NCBI GenBank assembly: GCA_934436505.1
Contig: CAKSAP010000002.1
Location: 248,001 to 312,000 of the forward strand
DNA length: 64,000 nt
Reading direction: 5' to 3'
DNA from: an uncultured Eubacteriales bacterium
GTDB lineage: Bacteria > Bacillota > Clostridia > Oscillospirales > Acutalibacteraceae
Part shown: one piece after another, positions 8,774 to 17,895 of the stretch
Position numbering within the stretch: position 1 is the first letter of the stretch
How the letters are laid out: every line of letters begins with the position of its first letter
Notes under the pieces: generated by a model
What the model saw: the letters and a program-made list of their open reading frames with translations, nothing else
Database searches by the model: none
What the model was told of the DNA's origin: nothing
Made by a program: the position numbers and the translations under genes

Positions 8774-10044
8774 TGACAAAAACACCGTTTCTTACAAAGG
8801 AAAAAGCAGAGGAGATAGCAAGTGTTTATCCCACCCCTTTTCACATTTACGATGAAAAGGGAATACGTCAGAATTGTGAAAATCTTTACAAGGCGTTTTC
8901 GTGGAATAAGGGCTTCCGTGAGTATTTTGCGGTAAAGGCAACGCCCAATCCGTTTTTGATTGATATTTTGCGTGAATACGGCTGCGGCTGCGACTGCTCT
9001 TCGAAAACAGAGCTTATGCTCTCAAAGGCTATCGGTGCTACGGGAGATGCTATAATGTTTTCTTCCAACGATACGCCCTCGGACGAGTTTGAATACGCAA
9101 ACGAGCTTGGCGCAATAATCAACCTCGATGACATTACCCACATTGATATTGTTGAAAAAACACTCGGCAAGCTTCCCGAAAAAATGTCCTGCAGATATAA
9201 TCCGGGCGGATATTTCAAAATTGCCAACAACATAATGGACAACCCCGGCGACGCAAAATACGGTATGACGACCGAACAACTTTTCGAGGCTTTCAGAATT
9301 ATGAAAGAAAAGGGCGTTAAGGAATTCGGTATTCATTCCTTCCTTGCAAGCAATACCGTTACAAACGAGTATTATCCGACGCTTGCAAAAACTCTTTTTG
9401 AAATTGCGGTTAAGCTCAAAAATGAGACGGGCGCAGATATTAAATTTATAAATCTTTCGGGAGGAATCGGTATTCCTTACCGTCCCGACCAGAAGCCCAA
9501 CGATATTTTTGAAATCGCAGAGGGCGTAAGAAAGGTATATGAAGAGGTGCTTGTTCCCAACGGTATGGGCGATGTCGCACTCTATACGGAGCTTGGCAGA
9601 TTTATGATGGGACCTTACGGTGCGCTTGTTACAAGAGCAATCAACGAAAAGCACACTCATAAGGAGTATATCGGCGTTGACGCTTGTGCTGTCAACCTTA
9701 TGCGCCCTGCAATGTACGGCGCTTATCATCATATAACCGTACTCGGCAAGGAGAATGAAGAGCCCGTTAAAATGTATGACGTTACAGGCTCATTGTGCGA
9801 AAACAACGATAAATTCGCAATAGACAGAATGTTACCGAAAATTGATATGGGCGACCTTATCTATATTCACGATACGGGTGCGCACGGCTTCTCAATGGGA
9901 TATAACTATAACGGTAAATTGAAATCGGCTGAGATTTTACTTAAAGCCGACGGCAATTTTGAGCTTATCAGAAGAGCAGAGACACCAAAGGATTATTTTG
10001 CAACCTTTGATTGCTTCGATTTTTATAAAAAAGTTCTCGAATAA
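8773..10044 (+). CDS. lysA: Diaminopimelate decarboxylase-like PLP enzyme
   Basis: 423 residues. Fold type III PLP decarboxylase: AVKATPNP near residue 53 holds the PLP lysine, HSFLASN and NLSGGIGIP follow in the barrel, and TELGRFMMGPYG, GSLCENNDKF and DTGAHGFSMGYNYN are in the C-terminal beta domain. GSLCENNDKF matches the CE(S/N)xD active-site motif. The expected reaction is meso-diaminopimelate to lysine and CO2, the last lysine step. It is divergent from standard LysA in the N-terminal part, so action on a related substrate cannot be excluded. It overlaps ysxC by one base and is followed 12 bases later by dnaE. Confidence 0.8.
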   Translation: MTKTPFLTKEKAEEIASVYPTPFHIYDEKGIRQNCENLYKAFSWNKGFREYFAVKATPNPFLIDILREYGCGCDCSSKTELMLSKAIGATGDAIMFSSNDTPSDEFEYANELGAIINLDDITHIDIVEKTLGKLPEKMSCRYNPGGYFKIANNIMDNPGDAKYGMTTEQLFEAFRIMKEKGVKEFGIHSFLASNTVTNEYYPTLAKTLFEIAVKLKNETGADIKFINLSGGIGIPYRPDQKPNDIFEIAEGVRKVYEEVLVPNGMGDVALYTELGRFMMGPYGALVTRAINEKHTHKEYIGVDACAVNLMRPAMYGAYHHITVLGKENEEPVKMYDVTGSLCENNDKFAIDRMLPKIDMGDLIYIHDTGAHGFSMGYNYNGKLKSAEILLKADGNFELIRRAETPKDYFATFDCFDFYKKVLE

Positions 10045-10056
10045 GAGGTAAACGAT

Positions 10057-13000
10057 ATGTCGTTTGTTCATTTACATTTGCATACGCAGTATAGCTTGCT
10101 CGACGGTGCTTGCCGTTTCGGGCAGCTGTTTGATGCGGCAAAAGCGAACGGACAGACGGCTGTCGCAATCACAGACCACGGCAATATGTTCGGTGCGATC
10201 GAGTTCTATAAAGAGGCTAAAAAGCACGGAATTAAGCCGATAATCGGTTGCGAGGTATATGTTGCCGTTCGTTCAAGGCACGATAAGGTACATTCGATAG
10301 ATTCCGAAAGACACCATCTTGTTTTGCTGTGTGAGAATGAAACGGGCTACAAAAATCTTATCAAAATGGTGTCTGAAGCGTGGACCTCGGGCTTCTATGT
10401 CAAGCCGAGAGTCGATAAGGAGCTTTTGGAAAAATACCACGAGGGAATTATTGCACTTTCGGGCTGCCTTGCCGGAGAAATTGCAAGAAAGCTTGTCGCA
10501 AGGGACTATGACGGTGCAAAGCAGACTGCTCTTTGGTACAATTCCGTTTTCGGACAGGGTAATTATTACCTTGAAATGCAAAATCATGGCTTGAAGGAAC
10601 AGCTTGAAATTATTCCTATGCTCGCAAAGCTTTCCGAGGAGACGGGAATACCGCTTGTCGCTACAAATGATGTGCATTATGTCAAAAAAGAGGACGCAAA
10701 AACCCAAAAGGTGCTTATTTGCATACAGACTAACCACACCATTGACGAGGAAACAGGCATAGAGTTCGGCACGGATGATTTTTATTTGAAGAACGAAGCG
10801 GAAATGCTTGAGCTTTTCAATAATTATCCGCAGGCTGTGGAAAATACGCAGATAATCGCAGACAGATGTAACGTCGAATTTGAATTTCATAAAACCAAGC
10901 TTCCGCATTTTGACGTTCCCGACGGCAGAGACCATTTTGACTATTTCAGAGAAAAATGCTATGAGGGGCTCTATAAAAATTACGGAGAAAATCCCGACAA
11001 AAAATATATCGAACGCCTTGACTATGAGCTTTCGGTAATTAAAAATATGGGCTACGTGGACTATTTCCTTATCGTAGCCGACTTTATAAACTATGCAAAA
11101 TCAAAGGATATTCCCGTAGGGCCGGGCAGAGGCTCGGGTGCAGGCAGTATCGCCGCATATTGTATGGGAATTACGGGCATTGACCCGATGAAATATAACC
11201 TCATTTTCGAACGCTTCTTAAATCCCGAAAGGGTAAGTATGCCCGATATTGACGTCGATTTCTGTTATGTTCGGCGTGAAGAGGTTATCGACTATGTAAT
11301 CAGAAAATACGGAGCCGACCACGTTGCGCAGATTGTTACCTTCGGTACTATGGCGGCTCGTGCGGCAATTAGAGATGTCGGCAGGGTGTTGGGAATTGCA
11401 TACAATACGGTTGATGCTGTATCAAAGCAAATTCCCCGTGAGCTTGATATTACAATAGATAAGGCTTTGAGGAAAAACTCGGAGCTTAGAAAAATGTACG
11501 ACTCCGACCCGAAAATAAAGGAGCTTGTCGATTTGGCAAAGGCTGTCGAGGGTATGCCGAGGCATGCATCAAAGCACGCCGCAGGTGTTGTCATTACAGA
11601 TAGGCCTGTCAGCGAGTATGTTCCGCTTGCAAAAAATGACGATTCGGTTGTCACTCAATACACAATGACCACCATTGAAGAGCTCGGACTTCTCAAAATG
11701 GATTTCCTCGGACTTCGCACACTCACGGTTATTGATGACTGTGTTAAGGCTGTAAGGGAGAGAGAGCCGTCTTTTTCAATTAAAAATATTCCGCTTGATG
11801 ACGAAAAGACCTATGACCTTTTCAGAAACGGCGACACATACGGTGTTTTCCAATGCGAGTCTGCGGGACTTCGCCGTGTTCTTTCAAGGCTTAAACCAAA
11901 TAATCTTGAGGACATTATAGCGGTTATTTCGCTTTACAGACCGGGACCTATGGACTCTATTGACACATATATTGAAAATAGGCATAATCCCGAACGGGTC
12001 AAATATAAAACGGAAATGCTTCGACCTATTCTTGAGGTAACAAACGGCTGTATGGTCTATCAGGAGCAGGTTATGGAAATTTTCCGTTCGCTTGCAGGCT
12101 ATTCTCTCGGCAGGGCGGATATTGTAAGGCGTGCAATGTCAAAGAAAAAGCACGATGTTATGGAAAAGGAGAGAACGACCTTTATTGAGGGCTGCGGCAA
12201 AAACGGTATTTCAAAAGAAACCGCAAACAGTATCTTCGACGATATGACCTCGTTCGCCTCTTACGCTTTCAATAAATCTCATTCGGCGGCATATGCCCTT
12301 GTTGCTTATCAAACGGCGTATCTCAAATGTCATTATCCGGCAGAGTTTATGGCGGCTTTAATGACAAGCGTTATCGATTGGACAGATAAAGTCACAATGT
12401 ACATTTCCGAATGTAACAGAATGGGAATTGAGGTTTTGCGACCCGACGTCAATTTTTCACAGGCACAGTTTACAACCGATTTCGGCAAAATAAGATTCGG
12501 ACTTTTAGCCGTTAAAAATCTCGGCAGAAATTTCATTGACGCTATCTATAAAGAGCGTTGCTTAAACGGAAAATATACCTCGCTTTACGATTTTGTGAAA
12601 AGAGTGTATTCAAAGGATTTCAATAAGCGTGCGGTTGAAAGCTTGATAAAATGCGGTGCGCTTGACTCTTTTTCGCTAAACCGCAGGGAAATGATGCTTA
12701 ATCTCGGCTCGGTAATTTCCTCGGTTGAGGCGACAAAACGCAGAAATATCGACGGTCAAATCGGACTTTTTGACTTGGGCGGAGCTTCGGATAATTCTTC
12801 CCCCGAGATAAGCCATACGGAGGAGTTTGACCGACTTGAAATGCTCGGATATGAAAAGGAAACAACGGGTCTTTATATTTCAGGGCATCCGATGGCGGAG
12901 TATTCGGAGCTTTCAAAGAGAATAAAAGCTATCCCCATTTCCGACTTGCTCGAAGCGGCAGGGGATGAGGTAAGTCCATATAAGGACGGAGCTTATGTAA

Positions 13001-13473
13001 AGGCTTTCGGCATAATTTCTTCGGTTAAAAAGAAGATTACCAAAAACGACTCCACAATGGCTTTCATAACACTTGAGGACGTAACAGGCTCAATAGAGGC
13101 TATTGTGTTCCCGAAGGTATATGAAAATTTCGGAAATATGCTCACGCTCGGAAATATTGTGGTGCTGAAGGGCAGGCTTTCCATACGTGACGACGAGGAC
13201 TCAAAAATTATAGCTGACTTTTTTGAGCCTTGTCCGAAGAACGAACCAAAGGCTAAAAAAAGCGGAGCTTTCCTGCGCTTTAATTCCGAAAGTGATCCGA
13301 GAGTTCAACAGGCACTTGCCGTTCTCAACGGCTGTGAGGGCAAAATTCCCGTCTATTTCTTTTTCAGCGACACTCGAAAATATGTAAAAACCGATTTTTC
13401 GATTTCGCCGAATGATAGGAGAAATTCAAAGCTAAGCGAAATTTTAGGCGAGACAAATGTCGTAATTCAATGA
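10057..13473 (+). CDS. dnaE: DNA polymerase III alpha subunit, DnaE type
   Basis: 1138 residues. C-family replicative polymerase. The N-terminal PHP domain begins HLHLHTQYSLLDGA and keeps its His residues; the palm carries GPGRGSGAGS and PDIDVDF with the catalytic Asp residues; FNKSHSAAYA and YQTAYLKCHYPAEFMA follow; the C-terminal part has an OB fold (FITLEDVTGSIEAIVFP). There is no inserted exonuclease, so this is DnaE, not PolC. In Clostridia that also have PolC, DnaE extends primers on the lagging strand; whether PolC is present here cannot be seen. The SD AGAGGT lies seven bases before the ATG. Last gene of the lon run. Confidence 0.96.
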   Translation: MSFVHLHLHTQYSLLDGACRFGQLFDAAKANGQTAVAITDHGNMFGAIEFYKEAKKHGIKPIIGCEVYVAVRSRHDKVHSIDSERHHLVLLCENETGYKNLIKMVSEAWTSGFYVKPRVDKELLEKYHEGIIALSGCLAGEIARKLVARDYDGAKQTALWYNSVFGQGNYYLEMQNHGLKEQLEIIPMLAKLSEETGIPLVATNDVHYVKKEDAKTQKVLICIQTNHTIDEETGIEFGTDDFYLKNEAEMLELFNNYPQAVENTQIIADRCNVEFEFHKTKLPHFDVPDGRDHFDYFREKCYEGLYKNYGENPDKKYIERLDYELSVIKNMGYVDYFLIVADFINYAKSKDIPVGPGRGSGAGSIAAYCMGITGIDPMKYNLIFERFLNPERVSMPDIDVDFCYVRREEVIDYVIRKYGADHVAQIVTFGTMAARAAIRDVGRVLGIAYNTVDAVSKQIPRELDITIDKALRKNSELRKMYDSDPKIKELVDLAKAVEGMPRHASKHAAGVVITDRPVSEYVPLAKNDDSVVTQYTMTTIEELGLLKMDFLGLRTLTVIDDCVKAVREREPSFSIKNIPLDDEKTYDLFRNGDTYGVFQCESAGLRRVLSRLKPNNLEDIIAVISLYRPGPMDSIDTYIENRHNPERVKYKTEMLRPILEVTNGCMVYQEQVMEIFRSLAGYSLGRADIVRRAMSKKKHDVMEKERTTFIEGCGKNGISKETANSIFDDMTSFASYAFNKSHSAAYALVAYQTAYLKCHYPAEFMAALMTSVIDWTDKVTMYISECNRMGIEVLRPDVNFSQAQFTTDFGKIRFGLLAVKNLGRNFIDAIYKERCLNGKYTSLYDFVKRVYSKDFNKRAVESLIKCGALDSFSLNRREMMLNLGSVISSVEATKRRNIDGQIGLFDLGGASDNSSPEISHTEEFDRLEMLGYEKETTGLYISGHPMAEYSELSKRIKAIPISDLLEAAGDEVSPYKDGAYVKAFGIISSVKKKITKNDSTMAFITLEDVTGSIEAIVFPKVYENFGNMLTLGNIVVLKGRLSIRDDEDSKIIADFFEPCPKNEPKAKKSGAFLRFNSESDPRVQQALAVLNGCEGKIPVYFFFSDTRKYVKTDFSISPNDRRNSKLSEILGETNVVIQ

Positions 13474-13500
13474 ATTTTGCGACAAATGGGCGAGTTAGCC

Positions 13501-13528
13501 TTGACTATTTTTTCTTTTAGTGTATTAT
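13501..13528 (+). promoter_or_regulatory. Promoter of pfkA-aroK
   Basis: TTGACT, 16 bases, TATTAT in the 83-base gap between dnaE and pfkA. No clear terminator for dnaE is seen before it. Confidence 0.55.
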
Positions 13529-13556
13529 ATATGTTGATTATTTATGAGGTGATAAT

Positions 13557-14519
13557 ATGAAAACAATAGGTGTTTTAACAAGTGGCGGAGACGCACCCGG
13601 CATGAATGCGGCTGTTAGAGCTGTTGTTCGCTCAGGCTGTGAAAACGGTATGAGAGTAATGGGTATTCGCAGAGGTTATAACGGTCTTATGTACGGAGAT
13701 ATGTATGAAATGAATCTCCGTTCTGTTTCTAATATAATAAATCGTGGCGGTACAATCCTTTATTCCGCAAGAAGCCCCGAATTCAAAACAGAGGAGGGAC
13801 TTCAGAAGGCTATCAATACCTGTAAGGAAGTAGGTATGGAGGGCGTTGTTGTTATCGGCGGCGACGGCTCTTTCAGAGGTGCGAGGGATCTTTCACTCAG
13901 AGGTATTCCCTGCGTCGGCATTCCCGGTACAATCGATAACGATATTGCTTGCTGTGACTATACTATCGGTTATGATACAGCTATGAATACCGTTATGGAG
14001 ATGGTTGACCGTCTCCGTGACACAACAGAGTCTCACGACCGTTGCTCGGTTGTTGAGGTTATGGGCAGACGTGCAGGCTACATAGCTCTTAATGCAGGTA
14101 TAGCTTGCGGCGCTACAACAATTCTTATTCCCGAGGTTGAGTTCGACTTTGAGCGTGATGTTATCGAGAGAATGAGAAGAACCCAAAAAGCAGGCAAGAG
14201 ACATTTCATTATCGTTGTTGCAGAGGGCATCGGCGGTGTTGATGAAATGGCAAAGAAAATTCAAGAGGTTACGGGAATTGAAAGCCGTGCTACAATCCTC
14301 GGTCATGTTCAGCGTGGCGGTTCTCCCACAGTTCGTGACAGAGTTGCAGGCAGTCAGATGGGATACAAGGCTGTTGAGCTTCTTAAAGAGGGCATCGGCA
14401 ACCGTGTTGTTGCTATGCAGAAGGACGCAATCGTTGACTTTGACATTTTCGAAGCATTGAATATGAAAAAGACAATCGACCTTAACCTTTATAAGCTTGC
14501 TCACGAAATTTCAATCTAA
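13557..14519 (+). CDS. pfkA: ATP-dependent 6-phosphofructokinase
   Basis: 320 residues, the size of bacterial PfkA. It phosphorylates fructose 6-phosphate to the 1,6-bisphosphate in glycolysis. The start carries LTSGGDAPGMNAAVRA; GGDGSF near residue 102 is the nucleotide/Mg site with Gly rather than Lys two residues later, which favours ATP over pyrophosphate; GTIDNDI near 125 contains the catalytic Asp; EVMGRRAG and LGHVQRGGSP follow. The ATG follows GAGGTGATAAT. Its TAA overlaps the aroK ATG (TAATG). Confidence 0.96.
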   Translation: MKTIGVLTSGGDAPGMNAAVRAVVRSGCENGMRVMGIRRGYNGLMYGDMYEMNLRSVSNIINRGGTILYSARSPEFKTEEGLQKAINTCKEVGMEGVVVIGGDGSFRGARDLSLRGIPCVGIPGTIDNDIACCDYTIGYDTAMNTVMEMVDRLRDTTESHDRCSVVEVMGRRAGYIALNAGIACGATTILIPEVEFDFERDVIERMRRTQKAGKRHFIIVVAEGIGGVDEMAKKIQEVTGIESRATILGHVQRGGSPTVRDRVAGSQMGYKAVELLKEGIGNRVVAMQKDAIVDFDIFEALNMKKTIDLNLYKLAHEISI

Positions 14520-15022
14520 TGAAAAATATTGTTCTAATCGGTATGCCGGCTTCGGGCAAAAGCACCGTCGGCGTTGTCCTTGCAAAGACCCTCGGTGTCG
14601 GCTTTGTCGATACGGACCTTGTCATTCAGCAGCGTGAGGGCAGGCTTTTGCAGGATATAATAGATAAGGACGGGCTTAAAGCCTTCCTTGAAATCGAAGA
14701 AAACGCATTGCTTTCTTTGGACTGTGAAAACAGTGTTATTTCAACGGGCGGCAGTGCCGTGTTCGGCGAAAAGGCTATGGAAAAGCTCAAAAAGAACGCT
14801 GTTACGGTGTTTATTGACGTTTCTCCGAGCGTGCTTGAAAAGAGGCTTTCAAACATAACCACTCGTGGAATAGCCGCAAAGCAGGGCGAGAGCGTTGAGG
14901 ATATTTTGAGGGAAAGACTTCCGCTTTACAAAAAATATGCCGATTTTACAATTTCAACGGAAAATGAAAACGTTGAAAGCTCGGTTGAAAAAATTGTTTC
15001 ATTATTAAAATTAAATAATTAA
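14519..15022 (+). CDS. aroK: Shikimate kinase
   Basis: 167 residues. It phosphorylates shikimate with ATP in the chorismate pathway. The P-loop GMPASGKST is at residues 8-16, DTD near 34 and the ISTGGSAV segment (usually GGG) contact shikimate; the lid region contains the R in TTRGIA. It starts inside the pfkA stop codon, so it is translated by coupling with no SD of its own beyond the pfkA end. No other aromatic pathway gene is adjacent. A strong terminator follows. Confidence 0.9.
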   Translation: MKNIVLIGMPASGKSTVGVVLAKTLGVGFVDTDLVIQQREGRLLQDIIDKDGLKAFLEIEENALLSLDCENSVISTGGSAVFGEKAMEKLKKNAVTVFIDVSPSVLEKRLSNITTRGIAAKQGESVEDILRERLPLYKKYADFTISTENENVESSVEKIVSLLKLNN

Positions 15023-15028
15023 CGAAAA

Positions 15029-15090
15029 AAGACTTTTTAGATTTTAGGATTTACATTTTGTCCATAATAATCTAAAAAGTCTTATTTTTT
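15029..15090 (+). terminator. Terminator of pfkA-aroK
   Basis: A perfect 15-bp stem (15029-15043 with 15069-15083) with a 25-base loop, followed by ATTTTTT. Confidence 0.85.
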
Positions 15091-15160
15091 CCGCTTATAA
15101 TTTTTCGAATAAATCACAAATTATAAAAGCGGCAAGAAGTCGCAGGTGCGGAGGTGAAAA

Positions 15161-16408
15161 ATGAAATATTTTTTCAAAATAATAAGCTTAATCGGGCTTA
15201 TGATAACCTCTGTCATATTCGGTATGGTTATATTTGCTCAAAAGACGATACCCGACAGTATCCACCTTGTTGAAAGCGAAAAAATAATGATCAGCGAGAT
15301 ATTTTCGTTAAACGTAACGCAAAATGAAGACTATGTGTCTGCGAATACGCAATCAAATGTTATTGACGATCGCTGTGAGGATAAGGAATATACTCTCGAT
15401 ATATCGCTTCTCAATACCATACCGGTCAAATCTTCTTCGGTAACCGTTTCAAAAAGGCAGTATGTTGTGCCCGGAGGCGATGTTTTCGGCATTAAGCTCT
15501 ATACGAACGGCGCTGTCGTTGTCGGTATGGACGATGTTCAGACCTCGTCGGGTGCAAGAAATCCGGGCAAGGAAGCAGGACTTGAAACGGGAGATGTGAT
15601 AACCGCCCTAAACGGCGAGAAAATCACAACGGTAAATGAGCTTACAAAATTCTTTCAAAACACGAATGACAAAACTATCAGAGTTACGGCGGACAGAAAC
15701 GGGAAGCCGTTTGAAGCCACATTAACTCTTGCCGTGTCAGAAAGCGACGGAAGAAACAAAGCAGGCTTGTGGGTAAGAGACAGTACCGCAGGCGTAGGCA
15801 CAGTTACCTATTATAACAAGAACACAGGCGTTTTCGGCGGACTCGGACACGCAGTTTGCGATGTCGATACGGGAAAGATGATGCCCTTGCTTTACGGCGA
15901 CGCTATGTCCGCAAGAATAAGCGGCTGCTACAAGGGAACTCCGAGTGCTACGGGAGAGCTGTGCGGAGTGTTCACAAACAAAAAAACGGGCGATTTGAAA
16001 ATCAACTGTGAGTGCGGTATATACGGCATCTATAAAGAAGCTGTAAACGGACAGGAAATACCCGTTGCCGCAAAGCAGGAGATTACCGCAGGTCCTGCAC
16101 AGATAATATCCACCGTGGATATTAACGGACCTAAGTATTACGACATTGAAATAGTAAAGGTTTTCTTGCAGAATGACTCGAACAATAAGAATATGATTAT
16201 AAAAATAACCGATCCCGAATTGATTGAAAAAACAGGCGGTATTGTGCAGGGAATGAGCGGAAGCCCAATCATACAAAACGGTATGCTCGTCGGAGCAGTA
16301 ACCCATGTGTTTGTAAACGACCCTTTGCAGGGTTACGGTATCTTTGCCGAAAATATGCTGAAAATTTCAAATTCCGTAGAAGATGAGATAACTCGAAAAG
16401 CTTCCTAA
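15161..16408 (+). CDS. spoIVB: SpoIVB serine peptidase (sporulation checkpoint)
   Basis: 415 residues. SpoIVB is made in the forespore, crosses into the intermembrane space and triggers SpoIVFB/pro-sigma-K processing. A signal-anchor spans about residues 5-28. The segment VVPGGDVFGIKLYTNGAVVVG is the family's entry to the PDZ domain (to about 190). The S55 peptidase domain holds the catalytic His in GLGHAVCDVDTG and the Ser in GMSGSPIIQNG near residue 368. The SD GGAGGTG precedes the ATG. It lies directly before spo0A, the conserved spoIVB-spo0A order of spore formers. A sigma-F/G promoter was looked for and not convincingly seen. Confidence 0.96.
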   Translation: MKYFFKIISLIGLMITSVIFGMVIFAQKTIPDSIHLVESEKIMISEIFSLNVTQNEDYVSANTQSNVIDDRCEDKEYTLDISLLNTIPVKSSSVTVSKRQYVVPGGDVFGIKLYTNGAVVVGMDDVQTSSGARNPGKEAGLETGDVITALNGEKITTVNELTKFFQNTNDKTIRVTADRNGKPFEATLTLAVSESDGRNKAGLWVRDSTAGVGTVTYYNKNTGVFGGLGHAVCDVDTGKMMPLLYGDAMSARISGCYKGTPSATGELCGVFTNKKTGDLKINCECGIYGIYKEAVNGQEIPVAAKQEITAGPAQIISTVDINGPKYYDIEIVKVFLQNDSNNKNMIIKITDPELIEKTGGIVQGMSGSPIIQNGMLVGAVTHVFVNDPLQGYGIFAENMLKISNSVEDEITRKAS

Positions 16409-16415
16409 AGGAACG

Positions 16416-16457
16416 CCCGAAAGGCAGTTGCAAAATTGCTTTTCGGGTTGTTTCTTT
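16416..16457 (+). terminator. Terminator of spoIVB
   Basis: Stem CCCGAAA/TTTCGGG (16416-16422, 16441-16447) with an inner GCA/TGC pairing, followed by TTGTTTCTTTATT. Confidence 0.75.
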
Positions 16458-16586
16458 ATTCGACCTAATTTTTTTAATGCTGACAAATAGTATTGACGCT
16501 TTGAAATGCTTATTAACTCTTTCGCTGTCATTTAGTCGATTTTTGATAGCGTTTCAAAAACTTTTAGTAAATTTCTGAATATGCTA

Positions 16587-16615
16587 TTGCCAAAATTATA
16601 CTAAAATGGTAAAAT
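16587..16615 (+). promoter_or_regulatory. Vegetative promoter of spo0A
   Basis: TTGCCA, 17 bases, TAAAAT with TGG before the -10. No exact 0A box (TGTCGAA) is seen in 16458-16647. Confidence 0.6.
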
Positions 16616-16647
16616 ATGGCAGAAATCAAAAAACGGAGGTAAAATAT

Positions 16648-17418
16648 ATGGAAAGAAATCTTAAAGTGGTGTTGACAGCAGAAGGAAACGAATTCGGGGC
16701 GAATTGTGTAAAAGCTCTTGCTTCCTACGGTTGCGAGGTTAAGCTTGTTAAAAAGGACGGCAGAAAGCTGCTTGAGACAATCGAGAGCGAAAAACCGAAC
16801 GCAGTTGTTATGGATGCGTTTTTATCGAACATAGACGCACTCGGTGTCGTTGAAAGGGTTAAGGGCAGCAAGAAATTTGACGATATGCTCTTGATGGTTA
16901 TGTCGGGGGTTGACAATCAACGCTTTGAGCAGGAAATTTTATCGGCAGGGGTTGACTACTATTTCAGAAAGCCTTTTGATGTGAATGTAATGGGCGAGAG
17001 AATACGCCGAATGTCCGATAAGTCGCAGAGGATAAGCACGCAGCATAACGAGCTCGGCGATCCTATGGATTTGCAGGTAACGGTCAGCGAAATTATGCAC
17101 CAAATCGGCGTTCCTGCACACATAAAGGGTTATCAGTATCTTCGTGAGGCGATAATTCTTTCAATCGACGATACGGAAATGATGAACTCTGTAACAAAGG
17201 TGCTTTATCCGACGGTCGCAAAGAAATTTTCAACAACACCGTCGAGGGTCGAACGAGCTATCCGCCACGCTATCGAGGTTGCGTGGGATAGGGGAGACGT
17301 TGATGTTTTGTCGTCGTATTTCGGCTACACAATCCAGTCAAGCCGTGGTAAGCCCACCAATTCCGAGTTTATCGCAATGATAAGCGACAAGCTCCGCCTG
17401 AATATGAAAATATCGTAG
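16648..17418 (+). CDS. spo0A: Sporulation master regulator Spo0A, atypical receiver
   Basis: 256 residues from the ATG at 16648, which follows ACGGAGG; an upstream in-frame ATG at 16606 overlaps the promoter. The C-terminal half is unmistakable Spo0A: IGVPAHIKGYQYLREA, TTPSRVERAIRHAIE and GKPTNSEFIAMI form the DNA-binding domain. The receiver domain (about 5-122) keeps the phospho-acceptor Asp56, Ser86 and Lys108, but the acidic pocket, normally Asp-Asp after the first strand, reads Thr10-Ala11-Glu12. One acidic residue is therefore missing. It is the regulator of entry into sporulation; phosphorylation chemistry may be altered. Monocistronic between two terminators. Confidence 0.95.
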   Translation: MERNLKVVLTAEGNEFGANCVKALASYGCEVKLVKKDGRKLLETIESEKPNAVVMDAFLSNIDALGVVERVKGSKKFDDMLLMVMSGVDNQRFEQEILSAGVDYYFRKPFDVNVMGERIRRMSDKSQRISTQHNELGDPMDLQVTVSEIMHQIGVPAHIKGYQYLREAIILSIDDTEMMNSVTKVLYPTVAKKFSTTPSRVERAIRHAIEVAWDRGDVDVLSSYFGYTIQSSRGKPTNSEFIAMISDKLRLNMKIS

Positions 17419-17423
17419 AATTA

Positions 17424-17446
17424 AAGCCCTTGATTTTCAAGGGCTT
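17424..17446 (+). terminator. Terminator of spo0A
   Basis: Stem AAGCCCTTG/CAAGGGCTT with a 5-base loop, then AATTTATT, 6 bases after the stop. The downstream gap to 18012 contains only repeats. Confidence 0.7.
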
Positions 17447-17507
17447 AATTTATTGTATGTGAATGTAATATCCCACAATGTAGGGCAGGGGCAAAACCCT
17501 GACGGAC

Positions 17508-17557
17508 AGAGAAGAGTGAAAAGTGAAGAGTGAAGAGAAGTGGGTGCTTCGCACGGA
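17508..17557 (+). repeat. Repeat module D, copy 2
   Basis: Same orientation and near-identical sequence to 2698-2754: AGAGAAGAGTGAAAA, GTGAAGAGTGAA and the end GGTGCTTCGCACGGA. Confidence 0.75.
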
Positions 17558-17583
17558 GTGAAAAATTATACTCCACAGTGTAG

Positions 17584-17603
17584 GGCAGGGGCTTGCTCCT
17601 GCC
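17584..17603 (+). repeat. Short GGCAGG/CCTGCC hairpin
   Basis: A perfect 6-bp stem inside GTAGGGCAGGGGCTTGCTCC. A related half-unit with GTAGGGCAGGGGC stands at 17480-17492, so this appears to be a shorter variant of the CGTAGGG-headed palindromes. Confidence 0.55.
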
Positions 17604-17664
17604 GAACGAATTAGCAAATATATTACTGTTATCGGCTAATATCAAATTGAATTCAATATCATAC

Positions 17665-17746
17665 CGTAGGGACAGCCCTTGCGGCTGTCCGTAAATGTAA
17701 TTTTATATCAAATTTGTTGCGGACAGGGGCGAGCCCTGTCCCTACG
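17665..17746 (+). repeat. Palindromic repeat module B, copy 1 (82 bp)
   Basis: Ends CGTAGGGACAG and CTGTCCCTACG pair. Inner hairpins GGACAGcccttgcggCTGTCC and GGACAGgggcgagccCTGTCC flank an AT-rich middle. A reversed copy is at 22168-22248. It has the same design as module A but a different sequence. Confidence 0.8.
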
Positions 17747-17807
17747 GATTGCGAATATTTTAATATCATATCAGCCAAAAATTATCATAAATCAACAGCA
17801 ATTCAAC

Positions 17808-17827
17808 GGCGGTAGCAAGCCACCGCC
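17808..17827 (+). repeat. Short GGCGGT/ACCGCC hairpin
   Basis: Stem GGCGGTAGCAAGCCACCGCC followed by CTACG, another member of the CTACG-ended palindrome group in this gap. Confidence 0.5.
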
Positions 17828-17895
17828 CTACGCCGTAGAATTAAATTTTTAGGTTAATACACGGCTGTTATCAAATTTAATGATTTATGTGCGAC

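Noticed and set aside
9022..9732. 236-codon minus-strand frame inside lysA
   Set aside because: Antisense shadow of a strongly conserved enzyme gene; Cys/His/Phe-rich composition typical of such shadows and no SD.
10273..10935. 220-codon minus-strand frame inside dnaE
   Set aside because: Antisense shadow; the dnaE PHP domain on the other strand is clearly the coding strand.
13893..14504. 203-codon minus-strand frame inside pfkA
   Set aside because: Antisense shadow of pfkA with no start signal.
16458..16647. 0A box or sigma-H promoter upstream of spo0A
   Set aside because: No TGTCGAA or exact sigma-H sequence is found; only AGTCGAT, which is too weak to claim.
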